Shown here: piece by piece, positions 1-7,698 of the stretch
How positions within the stretch are numbered: the first letter of the stretch is position 1
Layout of the letters: every line of letters starts with the position of its first letter
Assembly: GCA_049688015.1 (NCBI GenBank)
Contig: JBAVJZ010000026.1
Span: forward strand, 1-12,240
DNA: 12,240 bases
Origin: CSP1-8 sp049688015
GTDB lineage: Bacteria; Desulfobacterota; Deferrimicrobia; Deferrimicrobiales; Deferrimicrobiaceae
Reading direction: 5' to 3'
The notes under the pieces: generated by a model
The model's database searches: none
What the model was told of the DNA's origin: nothing
What the model saw: only the letters and a program-made list of their open reading frames with translations
Program-made: the position numbers and the translations under genes

Positions 1-198
1 GTCAAGGGCGTTCCCCGGCTTGCCGGCGCCCCGTGCATGGCTACGGACCTGCGGGCGTCCGCTTCCCTCGTTCTGGCGGGGCTGGCCGGGGACGGGACTA
101 CCGAGATCCTCCGCATCTACCACCTCGACCGGGGGTACGAGATGCTGGAGCAAAAACTTTCCTCCCTGGGCGCCGACATCGTCCGGGTGCAGGAGTAG
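1..198 (+). CDS. murA: UDP-N-acetylglucosamine 1-carboxyvinyltransferase, C-terminal end (partial)
   Basis: These are the last 65 codons and stop of MurA; the start lies left of the window. MurA transfers enolpyruvate from PEP to UDP-GlcNAc, the first committed step of peptidoglycan synthesis in the cytoplasm. Frame 1 is open from base 1 to the TAG at 196-198 and reads GAPCMATDLRASASLVLAGL, then IYHLDRGYE, then LGADIVRVQE. These are hallmark C-terminal blocks of the family. The Asp-Leu-Arg (bases 46-54) and the Arg of DRGYE (130-132) correspond to substrate-contacting positions in the family. The catalytic Cys loop is in the missing part. Two longer overlapping reading frames (20-220 and 33-416) are shadows. 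The hisD start follows after 9 bases, so the genes are probably co-transcribed. The identification is by recognition of the motifs. Confidence 0.93.
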   Translation, partial: VKGVPRLAGAPCMATDLRASASLVLAGLAGDGTTEILRIYHLDRGYEMLEQKLSSLGADIVRVQE

Positions 199-207
199 GG
201 AGGTCGC

Positions 208-1500
208 GTGCGCTGGGTGAATTCGGGAACCGCAGCGTTCCGGAAGATTCTGGCCGAGGGGGAGCGGCGCGGGGACACGGAATCGGCGAAGGTGCATTCC
301 GTGGTGGCCGAAGTGCTGTCCCGGGTACGGGAGGAGGGCGACGACGCACTGGTCGAATTCACCAGGCGGTTCGACCGGTTCGACCTTCGGAAGCGGGGGG
401 CCGCGGTTTCCCGTAGGGAAATCGATGCGGCGTGGAGGCGCACCCCGAAGGCGATCCGTGCATCGCTGTCTCTCGCGGTTTCCCGGATCGAGTCGTTCCA
501 CCGCCATCAGGTCGAATCCGGTTACACCACGGGGATCCCGGGCGCCCTTACCGGGCAACGGGTGCTGCCGGTCGTCCGCGCGGGCGTCTATGTCCCCGGC
601 GGGAAGGCGGCTTACCCGTCCACCCTGCTCATGAACACCGTTCCCGCGAGGGTGGCCGGTGTGCGGGACGTGTACGCCGCCTGCGCCGCTCCGGGAGGGG
701 AAGTGCCGGACGTGGTCCTGGCCGCCGCGAGAATCGCGGGAGTCAAGGGCGTCTTCCGCATCGGCGGCGCGCAGGCCATCGCGGCGTTCGCGTACGGGAC
801 CGGTATGGTTCCCCGGGTGGATGTGATCGTCGGTCCGGGGAACGCCTACGTCACGGAGGCGAAGCGACAGGTATACGGCAGGGTGGGGCTCGACATGCTG
901 GCCGGCCCGAGCGAGCTGGTGGTGATGGCCGACGACACGGCAAAAGCCCGTTTCGTCGCGGCGGACATGCTCTCCCAGGCCGAACACGACGAAGACGCCT
1001 TCGTCGCGCTGGTGACCGACTCCCCCCGGATGGCGGGGAAGGTGGACGTCGAACTGGCGAGGCAGAAGGCGAAGCTGCCGCGAAAGAAGATCCTGGCGGA
1101 GTCGCTCTCCCGGGCCGTGGGGTTCCTCGTCAAGGGACTCGACGAGGGGATCGATGTGGTCAACCGGCTGGCACCCGAGCACCTCGCCCTGATGCTCGAG
1201 GACCCGTGGGGCGCTCTCGAGAGGATACGGAACGCCGGGACGGTGTTTGTGGGGGACCACAGCCCGGTCGCGGTGGGGGACTACCTGGCCGGGATCAACC
1301 ATACGCTGCCTACGGGCGGTGCGGCGCGGTTTTCCTCCCCCCTGGGAGTGGCCACCTTCCTCAAGCGAACCAACGTGGTATCATATCAATTCCGGGCACT
1401 TGCGGGCGATGCGCCTCACGTCGTGCGGCTTGCCGAAAAGGAAGGGCTGTTCGCCCATGCCCAGGCCGTCCGGATACGGACCGGAAAGGGGGCATCATAG
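208..1500 (+). CDS. hisD: histidinol dehydrogenase
   Basis: HisD oxidises L-histidinol to L-histidine in two NAD-dependent steps, ending histidine synthesis; it is a cytoplasmic zinc enzyme. The 430-residue product has the family's usual length. Visible motifs are the VYVPGGKAAYPS block (about 130-141), GPGNAYVTEAKRQVYG (about 210-225) and the metal and catalytic residues Gln257 and His260 (SQAEHDED), Glu324-His325 (LAPEHL), Asp358 (GDYLAG) and His417 (FAHAQA). They match E. coli Gln259, His262, Glu326, His327, Asp360 and His419 with a constant offset of two, so the enzyme looks active. I chose GTG 208 because GGGAGG (198-203) lies 4 bases upstream; GTG 217 is a less likely alternative. It directly follows murA, where a hisG gene might be expected, and is followed after 4 bases by hisB. 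Confidence 0.97.
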   Translation: MRWVNSGTAAFRKILAEGERRGDTESAKVHSVVAEVLSRVREEGDDALVEFTRRFDRFDLRKRGAAVSRREIDAAWRRTPKAIRASLSLAVSRIESFHRHQVESGYTTGIPGALTGQRVLPVVRAGVYVPGGKAAYPSTLLMNTVPARVAGVRDVYAACAAPGGEVPDVVLAAARIAGVKGVFRIGGAQAIAAFAYGTGMVPRVDVIVGPGNAYVTEAKRQVYGRVGLDMLAGPSELVVMADDTAKARFVAADMLSQAEHDEDAFVALVTDSPRMAGKVDVELARQKAKLPRKKILAESLSRAVGFLVKGLDEGIDVVNRLAPEHLALMLEDPWGALERIRNAGTVFVGDHSPVAVGDYLAGINHTLPTGGAARFSSPLGVATFLKRTNVVSYQFRALAGDAPHVVRLAEKEGLFAHAQAVRIRTGKGAS

Positions 1501-1504
1501 GGCC

Positions 1505-2095
1505 ATGGCGAGGGAAGCGCAGGTCGTTCGCACGACGAAGGAAACCGACGTCCGGTTGACGCTCCGTCTGGAAGGGGAGGGGGAAGGGCGGATCGCCACG
1601 TCGGTGCCGTTCTTCGACCACATGCTCACCCTGTTTGCCCGGCACGGGTTCTTTGATCTGACCGTTACCGCGAAGGGCGATACCGACGTCGATTTCCACC
1701 ACGTCGTGGAGGACGTGGGGATATGCCTCGGAGAGGCGTTCCGGAAGAGCCTGGGGACCATGGGGGGGATCGCCCGGTACGCCCATGCGAGCATTCCGAT
1801 GATCGAGGCGCTGGCGCAGGTCACGGTCGACGTTTCCGCGCGTCCCCACCTGGTGTTCCACTGCCCCCTGGAGCATGAAAAAGTCGGGGCGTTCGACCTG
1901 GAGCTCGTCGAGGAGTTCCTCCGTGCGTTCTCCCAGTCCTCGGGGGCATGCATCCACGTCAACGTCCCGTACGGGTCCAACGCACACCACACCGTGGAGG
2001 CGATCTTCAAGGGACTCGGGAGGGCCATGGCGGAAGCCGTGCGGATCGACCCGCGCGTGAAGGGGGTCCACTCGTCGAAAGGTGTGCTGGGATGA
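1505..2095 (+). CDS. hisB: imidazoleglycerol-phosphate dehydratase
   Basis: This monofunctional HisB (196 residues) dehydrates imidazoleglycerol phosphate to imidazoleacetol phosphate and uses two Mn ions per site in a 24-subunit assembly (family knowledge). The sequence shows the FFDHML block (36-41) and the two metal-binding repeats HHVVED (65-70) and HHTVE (161-165), plus the GxGRA-like end KGLGRAMAEAV. There is no fused histidinol-phosphatase domain of the kind found in enterobacterial HisB, so that step needs another enzyme. The start ATG 1505 lies 4 bases after the hisD stop; a purine-rich GGAAAGGGGG (1483-1492) is the best ribosome-binding candidate, rather far upstream. The last codons overlap the hisH start as ATGA, which suggests translational coupling. 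Confidence 0.96.
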   Translation: MAREAQVVRTTKETDVRLTLRLEGEGEGRIATSVPFFDHMLTLFARHGFFDLTVTAKGDTDVDFHHVVEDVGICLGEAFRKSLGTMGGIARYAHASIPMIEALAQVTVDVSARPHLVFHCPLEHEKVGAFDLELVEEFLRAFSQSSGACIHVNVPYGSNAHHTVEAIFKGLGRAMAEAVRIDPRVKGVHSSKGVLG

Positions 2096-2781
2096 CGGAA
2101 GGGGACGCCATCGGCGTCGTCGACTACGGCATGGGGAACCTGCGCAGCGTGAGCAAGGCGCTTCAGTCGCTCGGGTTCCCCACCGTCGTGAGCGGAAACC
2201 CGGCGGAGCTGGCGCGTTGCGCCGGGATCGTCCTCCCGGGGGTGGGCGCTTTCCGGGACTGCATGGAGAACCTGGGCAGGCAGGGGCTCCTCCCGTTCCT
2301 GTCCGATGTTCTCACGGAGGGACGGCCGTTCCTGGGAATCTGCCTCGGGCTGCAGGTGCTCTTCACCGAGAGCGAGGAATTCGGCAGCCACAAGGGGATC
2401 GGGTATTTCCCCGGGAAGGTGGTGCGGTTTCCCTCCGGCCTGCGGGAGACGGTGCCGGGCGTGGGGGCGGTTGCGCTCAAGGTTCCGCACATGGGGTGGA
2501 ACCGGGTCGACTTCACCATGGATCACCCCGTTTTCCGCGGGATCCCTTCGGGCTCGTACTTCTACTTCGTGCATTCCTATTACGTGGAGCCGGCGGATCC
2601 CGCCCCCGTCGCCGGCCGGACGCCGTACGGCGTCGCGTTCGCCTCCGCCGTGGGGAAGGGAAACATGGCTGCGGTCCAGTTCCACCCCGAGAAGAGCCAG
2701 GGGGCCGGGCTCGCCGTCCTGTCCAACTTCGGCGGTCTCTGCCGCGCGGCAGGGGCCCCGTCCCGGGCCCCGGGCGGCTGA
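2092..2781 (+). CDS. hisH: imidazole glycerol phosphate synthase, glutaminase subunit
   Basis: HisH is the class I glutamine amidotransferase half of IGP synthase. It hydrolyses glutamine and passes ammonia to HisF, which also sits in this operon. The 229-residue product starts with the typical VVDYGMGNLRSV block. The catalytic triad is visible: Cys84 in LGICLGLQ, and His198 and Glu200 in QFHPEKSQ. The start ATG 2092 overlaps the hisB stop (ATGA) and has AAAGGTG (about 2079-2085) upstream. The family is usually 195-215 residues; the small excess is mostly a Pro/Ala/Arg-rich tail after the FGGLC block near the C-terminus. hisA follows after 15 bases. Confidence 0.96.
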   Translation: MTEGDAIGVVDYGMGNLRSVSKALQSLGFPTVVSGNPAELARCAGIVLPGVGAFRDCMENLGRQGLLPFLSDVLTEGRPFLGICLGLQVLFTESEEFGSHKGIGYFPGKVVRFPSGLRETVPGVGAVALKVPHMGWNRVDFTMDHPVFRGIPSGSYFYFVHSYYVEPADPAPVAGRTPYGVAFASAVGKGNMAAVQFHPEKSQGAGLAVLSNFGGLCRAAGAPSRAPGG

Positions 2782-2796
2782 AGCGGGAGGGGTGCG

Positions 2797-3528
2797 ATGG
2801 CATTCCAGGTGATTCCCGCGATCGACATCCAGGCGGGGAAGGCGGTGCGGCTCCGCCAGGGGCGGCAGGAGGACGCCACGGTGTTTTCCGACTCCCCGCT
2901 GGAGGTGGCGCGGGGGTTCGCGCGCATGGGGGCTACGCGGTTGCACGTGGTCGATCTCGACGGCGCGTTCGCCGGCAGGCCGGTGAACGAGGGGATCATC
3001 CATCGTATCGTGACCGCGGTGGACATCCCGGTCCAGGTAGGGGGGGGAGTGCGCAACTTCGATATCGCCGCCCGGTATCTCGGGTCGGGGGTTTCCCGGG
3101 TCATCCTGGGAACCTCGATCGTCCGGAATCCGGAGGAGGTGCTGCGGATCACGAAAGCGTACCCCGGGAAGGTGGCCGCCGGGATCGATGCCAAGGAGGG
3201 GTTCGCCGCCATCCGGGGATGGGTGGAGGTCACGGGAGTCACGGCCGTCGACCTCGCACGCCAGATGGAGAAGAGCGGGATCTCCTGTTTCATCTACACG
3301 GACATCTCCCGGGACGGCATGATGGCGGGGCCCAACTTCCGCAGCATCCGCGAATTCGCCAGGGGCCTCTCGTCCCCCGTCATCGCTTCGGGCGGTGTCA
3401 GCACGGTCGCGGATCTGACGACGCTGGGGGAAATGGAAGGCGACGGTGTGTGCGGAGCGGTGGTCGGACGGGCGATCTACGACGGATCCCTTCCGCTCGT
3501 CGAGGCGCTGAAGCAGGAAAGGCGGTAA
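2797..3528 (+). CDS. hisA: ProFAR isomerase (phosphoribosylformimino-AICAR phosphate isomerase)
   Basis: HisA is a TIM-barrel isomerase that performs an Amadori rearrangement of ProFAR to PRFAR, the substrate of HisF. The 243-residue product has the usual length. It starts with VIPAIDIQAGKAVRL, in which Asp10 is the likely first catalytic acid. The second is Asp131 in the AAGIDAKEG block. Phosphate-binding strands QVGGGVRN (about 80-87), SGGVST and the YTDISRDGMMAGPN block are all present. GGGAGGGG (2785-2792) precedes ATG 2797 at 4 bases. A run of eight G (3040-3047) falls in the glycine codons of the VGGG motif; the frame is intact. The stop codon directly abuts the hisF ATG. The HisF-type ending is absent and the N-terminal block reads PAID rather than PCLD, so it is HisA and not a HisF copy. 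Confidence 0.95.
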   Translation: MAFQVIPAIDIQAGKAVRLRQGRQEDATVFSDSPLEVARGFARMGATRLHVVDLDGAFAGRPVNEGIIHRIVTAVDIPVQVGGGVRNFDIAARYLGSGVSRVILGTSIVRNPEEVLRITKAYPGKVAAGIDAKEGFAAIRGWVEVTGVTAVDLARQMEKSGISCFIYTDISRDGMMAGPNFRSIREFARGLSSPVIASGGVSTVADLTTLGEMEGDGVCGAVVGRAIYDGSLPLVEALKQERR

Positions 3529-4388
<860 letters not shown>

Positions 4389-4392
<4 letters not shown>

Positions 4393-4733
4393 CGGCGGAC
4401 GAGTTCGTCTCCATGGTGAAATTCGACGAAAGGGGGCTCGTGCCCGTCGTCACCCAGGACATTTCCGACAACGTCGTGCTGATGATGGCCTGGGCCAACG
4501 CGGATGCCCTTCGGAGCACGTTCGCCACGGGCAGGGCCTCCTACTGGAGCCGCTCGCGGAAATCCCTGTGGGTCAAGGGGGAAACCTCCGGGAACTTCCA
4601 GGAGGTGGACGAGGTTCTGTACGATTGCGACGTGGACACTGTATTGTACCGGGTCCGCCAGAAGGGACCTGCCTGCCACACAGGGGAACGTACATGTTTC
4701 TATCGTAGCGCCTACCGGCGCGGAGGGAGATAA
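4389..4733 (+). CDS. hisI: phosphoribosyl-AMP cyclohydrolase
   Basis: HisI opens the purine ring of phosphoribosyl-AMP to give ProFAR; it is a Zn enzyme that also binds Mg. The product has 114 residues and carries only the cyclohydrolase domain: there is no HisE pyrophosphatase fusion, and no separate hisE follows. Motifs seen are MAWANADAL, ATGRASYWSRSR and the metal ligands in DCDVD (Asp79, Cys80, Asp81, Asp83), Cys96 and Cys103 (ACHTGERTC), which match the three-cysteine zinc site of the family. The start ATG overlaps the hisF stop and has a strong GGGAGGAGGAGAG (4374-4386) upstream. The HIT gene follows after 2 bases. Confidence 0.96.
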
Positions 4734-4735
4734 CG

Positions 4736-5083
4736 ATGGCGGACGAATGTGTTTTCTGCAGGATCATCCGGAAGGAGGTTCCGTCGAAGCCGATTTACGA
4801 AGACCACGACCTGATCGCCTTTCCGGACATCAGCCCCGTGGCCCCGGTGCACGTGCTGGTTGTCCCCAAGGAGCACATGGTCAACCTGAACGAAGCGGGG
4901 GTCAAGGACGTGCCGGTCCTGGGCAAGATGCTCAGGCTCGCCTCCAAGATCGCCAACGAGATGGGGGTGGCGGAATCCGGCTACCGGGTGGTGATCAACA
5001 ACGGGGACGACGGGGGGCAGATCGTTCCGCATCTGCACCTGCACCTGATCGGGGGGAAGGGGCTCGGGCACAAGCTGGGGTAA
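4736..5083 (+). CDS. HIT family protein (HinT-like purine nucleoside phosphoramidase)
   Basis: This 115-residue product is a histidine-triad nucleotide-binding protein of the HinT branch, which typically hydrolyses adenosine or lysyl-AMP phosphoramidates. The active-site signature HLHLHL is at residues 99-104 (His99, His101, His103). The N-terminal CVFC pair belongs to a subset of HIT proteins. ISPVAPVHVLVVPKEH and VVINNGDDGGQIVPH are further family blocks. GGAGGGAGA (4722-4730) lies 5 bases before ATG 4736. It sits 2 bases after hisI and is probably the last gene of the his transcription unit. HIT genes next to hisI/hisE occur in related bacteria; no role in histidine synthesis is shown. The natural substrate cannot be told from the sequence. 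Confidence 0.93.
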   Translation: MADECVFCRIIRKEVPSKPIYEDHDLIAFPDISPVAPVHVLVVPKEHMVNLNEAGVKDVPVLGKMLRLASKIANEMGVAESGYRVVINNGDDGGQIVPHLHLHLIGGKGLGHKLG

Positions 5084-5091
5084 GCCGTGCC

Positions 5092-5114
5092 GATCCCCTA
5101 TTGCCCAGGGATTT
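5092..5114 (+). terminator. possible weak terminator after the his/HIT operon
   Basis: ATCCC (5093-5097) can pair with GGGAT (5108-5112), plus a G-T wobble, around a 10-base loop, followed by only a short T/C stretch. It lies between the HIT stop codon and the rpsU promoter, where a terminator would make sense. The stem is short and the T-tract poor, so this may not act alone. Confidence 0.25.
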
Positions 5115-5116
5115 CC

Positions 5117-5144
5117 TTGACTTGCCCTTGAAATCGGGTACAAT
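5117..5144 (+). promoter_or_regulatory. sigma-70 type promoter of the rpsU-yqeY-dnaG-rpoD operon
   Basis: TTGACT (5117-5122) and TACAAT (5139-5144) each match the -35 and -10 consensus at five of six positions, with a 16-base spacer. Transcription would start near 5151, giving a leader of about 40 bases before the rpsU ATG. The region is noticeably more AT-rich than the coding DNA around it. It is the only convincing promoter between the his genes and rpsU. Confidence 0.8.
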
Positions 5145-5175
5145 CTATTGTTTTAGGATTATGTTTGCGGGGGAA

Positions 5176-5184
5176 GGGGTGATC
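5176..5184 (+). promoter_or_regulatory. extended Shine-Dalgarno site of rpsU
   Basis: GGGGTGATC can form nine contiguous pairs (one G-U) with the usual 3' end of bacterial 16S rRNA, reaching beyond the normal core into GATC. It ends 5 bases before ATG 5190. This is the longest such match I noticed before a gene in the window. The 16S sequence of this organism is assumed to be standard. Confidence 0.65.
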
Positions 5185-5189
5185 GCAAT

Positions 5190-5387
5190 ATGCCGGGCGT
5201 CCGCGTGAAGGAAGAGGAGCCCTTTGAAAGCGTCCTGAAACGGTTCAAGAAACAGTGCGAGAAAGCCGGAATCCTTTCCGAAATCCGCAAGCGGGAGCAT
5301 TACGAGAAACCGAGCGTCAAGCGGAAGAAGAAGGCCCTCGCGGCCAGAAAGCGCGCGTTGAAGAAAATGAAAAAAATGAGCACGTGA
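5190..5387 (+). CDS. rpsU: 30S ribosomal protein S21
   Basis: S21 (65 residues here, the usual size) joins the 30S subunit late and sits near the anti-Shine-Dalgarno end of 16S rRNA, where it aids initiation. The sequence has the classic block RFKKQCEKAGILSEIRKREH and a very basic tail with KRKKKALAARKRALKK. The start is supported by the extended ribosome site 5 bases upstream and by family length. It is the first gene of the macromolecular synthesis operon, read from the promoter at 5117-5144. yqeY follows after 3 bases. Confidence 0.97.
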   Translation: MPGVRVKEEEPFESVLKRFKKQCEKAGILSEIRKREHYEKPSVKRKKKALAARKRALKKMKKMST

Positions 5388-5390
5388 CGT

Positions 5391-5837
5391 ATGGGTCTCA
5401 AGGAACAGATACAGGGAGACATGAAGAAGGCGGCCAAGGAGAGGAACTCCTTGGCCCTTTCTGCTTTGCGGATGGCCCTTGCCGCGATCAAGAACAAGGA
5501 GATCGAGGCGCGGGGCGAGATCGGAGAGGACGCGGTCCTCAAGCTGCTCGCCACGATGGTGAAGCAGCGGAAGGAATCGATCGAACTCTTCGAACGCGGG
5601 GGCAGACCCGACCTCGCCGGGAAGGAGGCGGCGGAGATCGCCGTTCTCGAGGCGTACATGCCCAGGCCGCTCCCGGATGCCGAGGTGGAATCCCTGGTGC
5701 GCGAGTCGATCGCGGTGGCCGGGGCGAAATCCCCCGCGGACATGGGCCGTGTCATGAAGGAACTGATGCCGAAGGTGGCGGGACGCGCCGACGGCAAGAC
5801 CGTCAACGAGATCGTCCGGCGCCTGCTTGCCGGGTAG
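5391..5837 (+). CDS. GatB/YqeY domain-containing protein
   Basis: This 148-residue product belongs to the GatB/YqeY family, a helical protein related to the C-terminal tRNA-binding part of the GatB amidotransferase subunit. Its exact role is unclear; a function in aminoacyl-tRNA metabolism is only assumed. Family blocks seen are LSALRMALAAIKNKEIE, KQRKESIELFERGGR, EIAVLEAYMPRPL and MKELMPKVAGRADGKTVNEIV. No clear Shine-Dalgarno precedes ATG 5391, only 3 bases after the rpsU stop, so translation is probably coupled to rpsU. The start is supported by the family-typical MxLKEQIQxDMKKA. A perfect 10-bp inverted repeat lies in codons 14-22, and an intrinsic terminator follows the stop. yqeY between rpsU and dnaG is common in several bacterial phyla. 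Confidence 0.92.
   Translation: MGLKEQIQGDMKKAAKERNSLALSALRMALAAIKNKEIEARGEIGEDAVLKLLATMVKQRKESIELFERGGRPDLAGKEAAEIAVLEAYMPRPLPDAEVESLVRESIAVAGAKSPADMGRVMKELMPKVAGRADGKTVNEIVRRLLAG
5432..5456 (+). repeat. perfect inverted repeat (hairpin) at the start of yqeY, possible attenuator
   Basis: GGCCAAGGAG (5432-5441) and CTCCTTGGCC (5447-5456) form a perfect 10-bp stem with an AGGAA loop, followed by CTTTCTGCTTT. It starts 45 bases after the rpsU stop and lies wholly inside the coding sequence of yqeY. The T/C-rich tail resembles a weak intrinsic terminator or a 3'-end stabilising structure for rpsU mRNA. The structure is plain in the sequence; the function is inferred. Confidence 0.6.
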
Positions 5838-5859
5838 CCTGGGCGGGAGGAAGGCTGTT

Positions 5860-5889
5860 CCCCGGCGGTTGCGTAGCCGGGGATTTTTT
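5860..5889 (+). terminator. intrinsic terminator or attenuator between yqeY and dnaG
   Basis: CCCCGGC (5860-5866) pairs perfectly with GCCGGGG (5876-5882) around a 9-base loop, followed by A and six T (5884-5889). This is a textbook Rho-independent terminator shape. It lies 22 bases after the yqeY stop and 30 bases before the likely dnaG start, leaving no room for a clear new promoter. It is therefore probably a partial terminator that lets some transcripts through to dnaG-rpoD, as described for the rpsU-dnaG interval of E. coli. Confidence 0.82.
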
Positions 5890-5919
5890 CCGACCGGGGA
5901 GAGCGAGGCCAGGCCAGAC

Positions 5920-7686
5920 TTGGGTGGTCGTATCTCGGAAAGCACGCTGCGCGAGATACGGGACAGGGCGGACATCGTCGAGGTGGTTTCCGATACCGTT
6001 CGCCTGTCGCGAAGCGGGGCAAGCTTCCGGGGCCTTTGCCCGTTCCATCGGGAGAAGACTCCTTCCTTCTTCGTCCATCCGGCGAAGCAGATCTTCCATT
6101 GCTTCGGGTGCGGGGAAGGGGGGTCGGTTTTCCATTTCCTGATGAAAACCCGCAACCTGCCGTTTGCCGAGGCGGTCGAGGATCTCGGCGACCGCTACGG
6201 AGTGTCGATCCAGTACGAGAAAGGTCCGGCGCCGGAGCGCCCGCAGGAGGATCTGTTCCGCATTCTCCAGTGGGCGTCCGAAACGTACCGCGAATTCCTG
6301 AGATCGTCCCCCGCCGGGAAGGGCGCCCGGGAATTTCTCCGGCGGCGAGGGATATCGCCGGAGGCCGAACAGGAGTTTTTTCTCGGGTACGGCGGACGGG
6401 GGAAGGAGATCCTCGATGCCCTCGCGCGCGAAGGGATCGACCCGTCGCGGGCGGAAGCCGCGGGTCTTCTCGCCCCCCGCGAGGGAGGCGGGTACCGGGA
6501 GCGATTCCGCGGGAGGGTGATCTTCCCCATCGCGGACGCCAGGGGGCGTATCTGCGGTTTCGGCGCCCGCGCGATCGACGAGTCGCTTCCCAAGTACCTC
6601 AATTCCCCCGATTCCCAGATGTACCGGAAGAGTTCGGTCCTGTACGGCCTCCACCAGGCGCTTCCCGCGATCCGCAGGGAGCGGAAGATTCTGGTGGTCG
6701 AGGGGTACATGGACCTGATCGGGATGTGGCAGGCAGGGGTGAAAAACGTCGTCGCGACATGCGGCACGTCGCTCACCGAGAGTCATGCCCGCGCCATGAA
6801 GCGTATGACGGGGGATGTCATCCTATTATTTGATGGCGATGTGGCAGGGAAACGTTCGGCGGTGCGAGCGGGAGGCCCCCTGTATGCCGCGGGGATAAGC
6901 CCCCTCGTCCTTTTCCCCCCCAAGGGGATGGATCCGGACGACTGGGCGAAGGAGACTCCCCCCGAGGAACTGTCCGGCCGGATCGCCCGGGCGATCCCGC
7001 TGATGGAGTACATCGAGAGGGCGGCGGGGCGAAAATACGACCTTTCCCGGATCCCGGGAAAACTGTCGTATCTGCAGTTGATGGGGAAGTACCTGCCGTG
7101 GATCACCGACGCCGCCGAGCGGCACCTGTACGTCCAGCGGGTGGCGAAGACAGCCGGACTGCCCGAGGAGACGGTTCTGGACCGGCTCCGGGGAGGGGAA
7201 AAAGCCGCCGTGCCCGTCGCGCCCGGAATCCCCCCGCGTGCATCCTCGTCCCGGCCGGAAGAGGATATGCTGCTGGGTCTGCTCTGCCGGGACCCCTCCC
7301 TCATCGAGGACGTCCGGAAGGACGGGGTGGAGGACCTGCTGGAAGGGGAGGTGGCCCGGGAGGTGGTGGGGAGGTTGTGCCGGCTTTCGCCGTCGGACGA
7401 CAGTCCCGATATCCTGTCGATTCTGAACGAGACGGACGGAGAGAAGGTCAGGCGACACCTCTCCGAGCAGATCCTTCGGGCGGACGGCCCTCCGGGGGAG
7501 GCGAGGCGTATGTACCCCGAGGTCGCGCTGGGGTTGCGGATCAGAAAGGCGCGAAACGAACTCGCCCGTCTCCGCGGGGAGATCGACGCCGCGCAGGGCG
7601 AAACGGCCCAGGGGCTGTTCACGAAAATGCTCGACGTCCGAAAGGAACTGGAAACGCTGGAGAGGCAGAGAAGATCCCGTAGATGA
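5920..7686 (+). CDS. dnaG: DNA primase
   Basis: DnaG makes RNA primers for replication. With the start at TTG 5920 the product has 588 residues and begins GGRISES, like the usual GRIPES start. The CHC2 zinc ligands then fall at Cys40, His43, Cys61 and Cys64, identical to E. coli numbering. The catalytic core includes FRGRVIFPI and FGARAID (about 193-215). Its TOPRIM part has Glu261 (VVEGYMD) and Asp305/Asp307 (LLFDGDVAGKR), a constant four-residue offset from E. coli Glu265/Asp309/Asp311. The last ~150 residues are the less conserved helicase-binding domain. The frame is open up to TTG 5827, but that start would run through the terminator and overlap yqeY, so I reject it. GAGG (5905-5908) is a weak ribosome site 11 bases upstream. 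rpoD follows after 12 bases. Confidence 0.95.
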   Translation: MGGRISESTLREIRDRADIVEVVSDTVRLSRSGASFRGLCPFHREKTPSFFVHPAKQIFHCFGCGEGGSVFHFLMKTRNLPFAEAVEDLGDRYGVSIQYEKGPAPERPQEDLFRILQWASETYREFLRSSPAGKGAREFLRRRGISPEAEQEFFLGYGGRGKEILDALAREGIDPSRAEAAGLLAPREGGGYRERFRGRVIFPIADARGRICGFGARAIDESLPKYLNSPDSQMYRKSSVLYGLHQALPAIRRERKILVVEGYMDLIGMWQAGVKNVVATCGTSLTESHARAMKRMTGDVILLFDGDVAGKRSAVRAGGPLYAAGISPLVLFPPKGMDPDDWAKETPPEELSGRIARAIPLMEYIERAAGRKYDLSRIPGKLSYLQLMGKYLPWITDAAERHLYVQRVAKTAGLPEETVLDRLRGGEKAAVPVAPGIPPRASSSRPEEDMLLGLLCRDPSLIEDVRKDGVEDLLEGEVAREVVGRLCRLSPSDDSPDILSILNETDGEKVRRHLSEQILRADGPPGEARRMYPEVALGLRIRKARNELARLRGEIDAAQGETAQGLFTKMLDVRKELETLERQRRSRR

Positions 7687-7698
7687 GGTGAGGACAAG

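Noticed and set aside
5084..5189. A possible riboswitch or leader peptide before rpsU
   Set aside because: The gap is about 100 bases and is accounted for by a weak hairpin, the promoter and the ribosome site; I see no further conserved structure.
5827..5919. Longer dnaG with TTG 5827 as start
   Set aside because: It would overlap yqeY, translate through the terminator stem, and add 31 residues not seen in primases.
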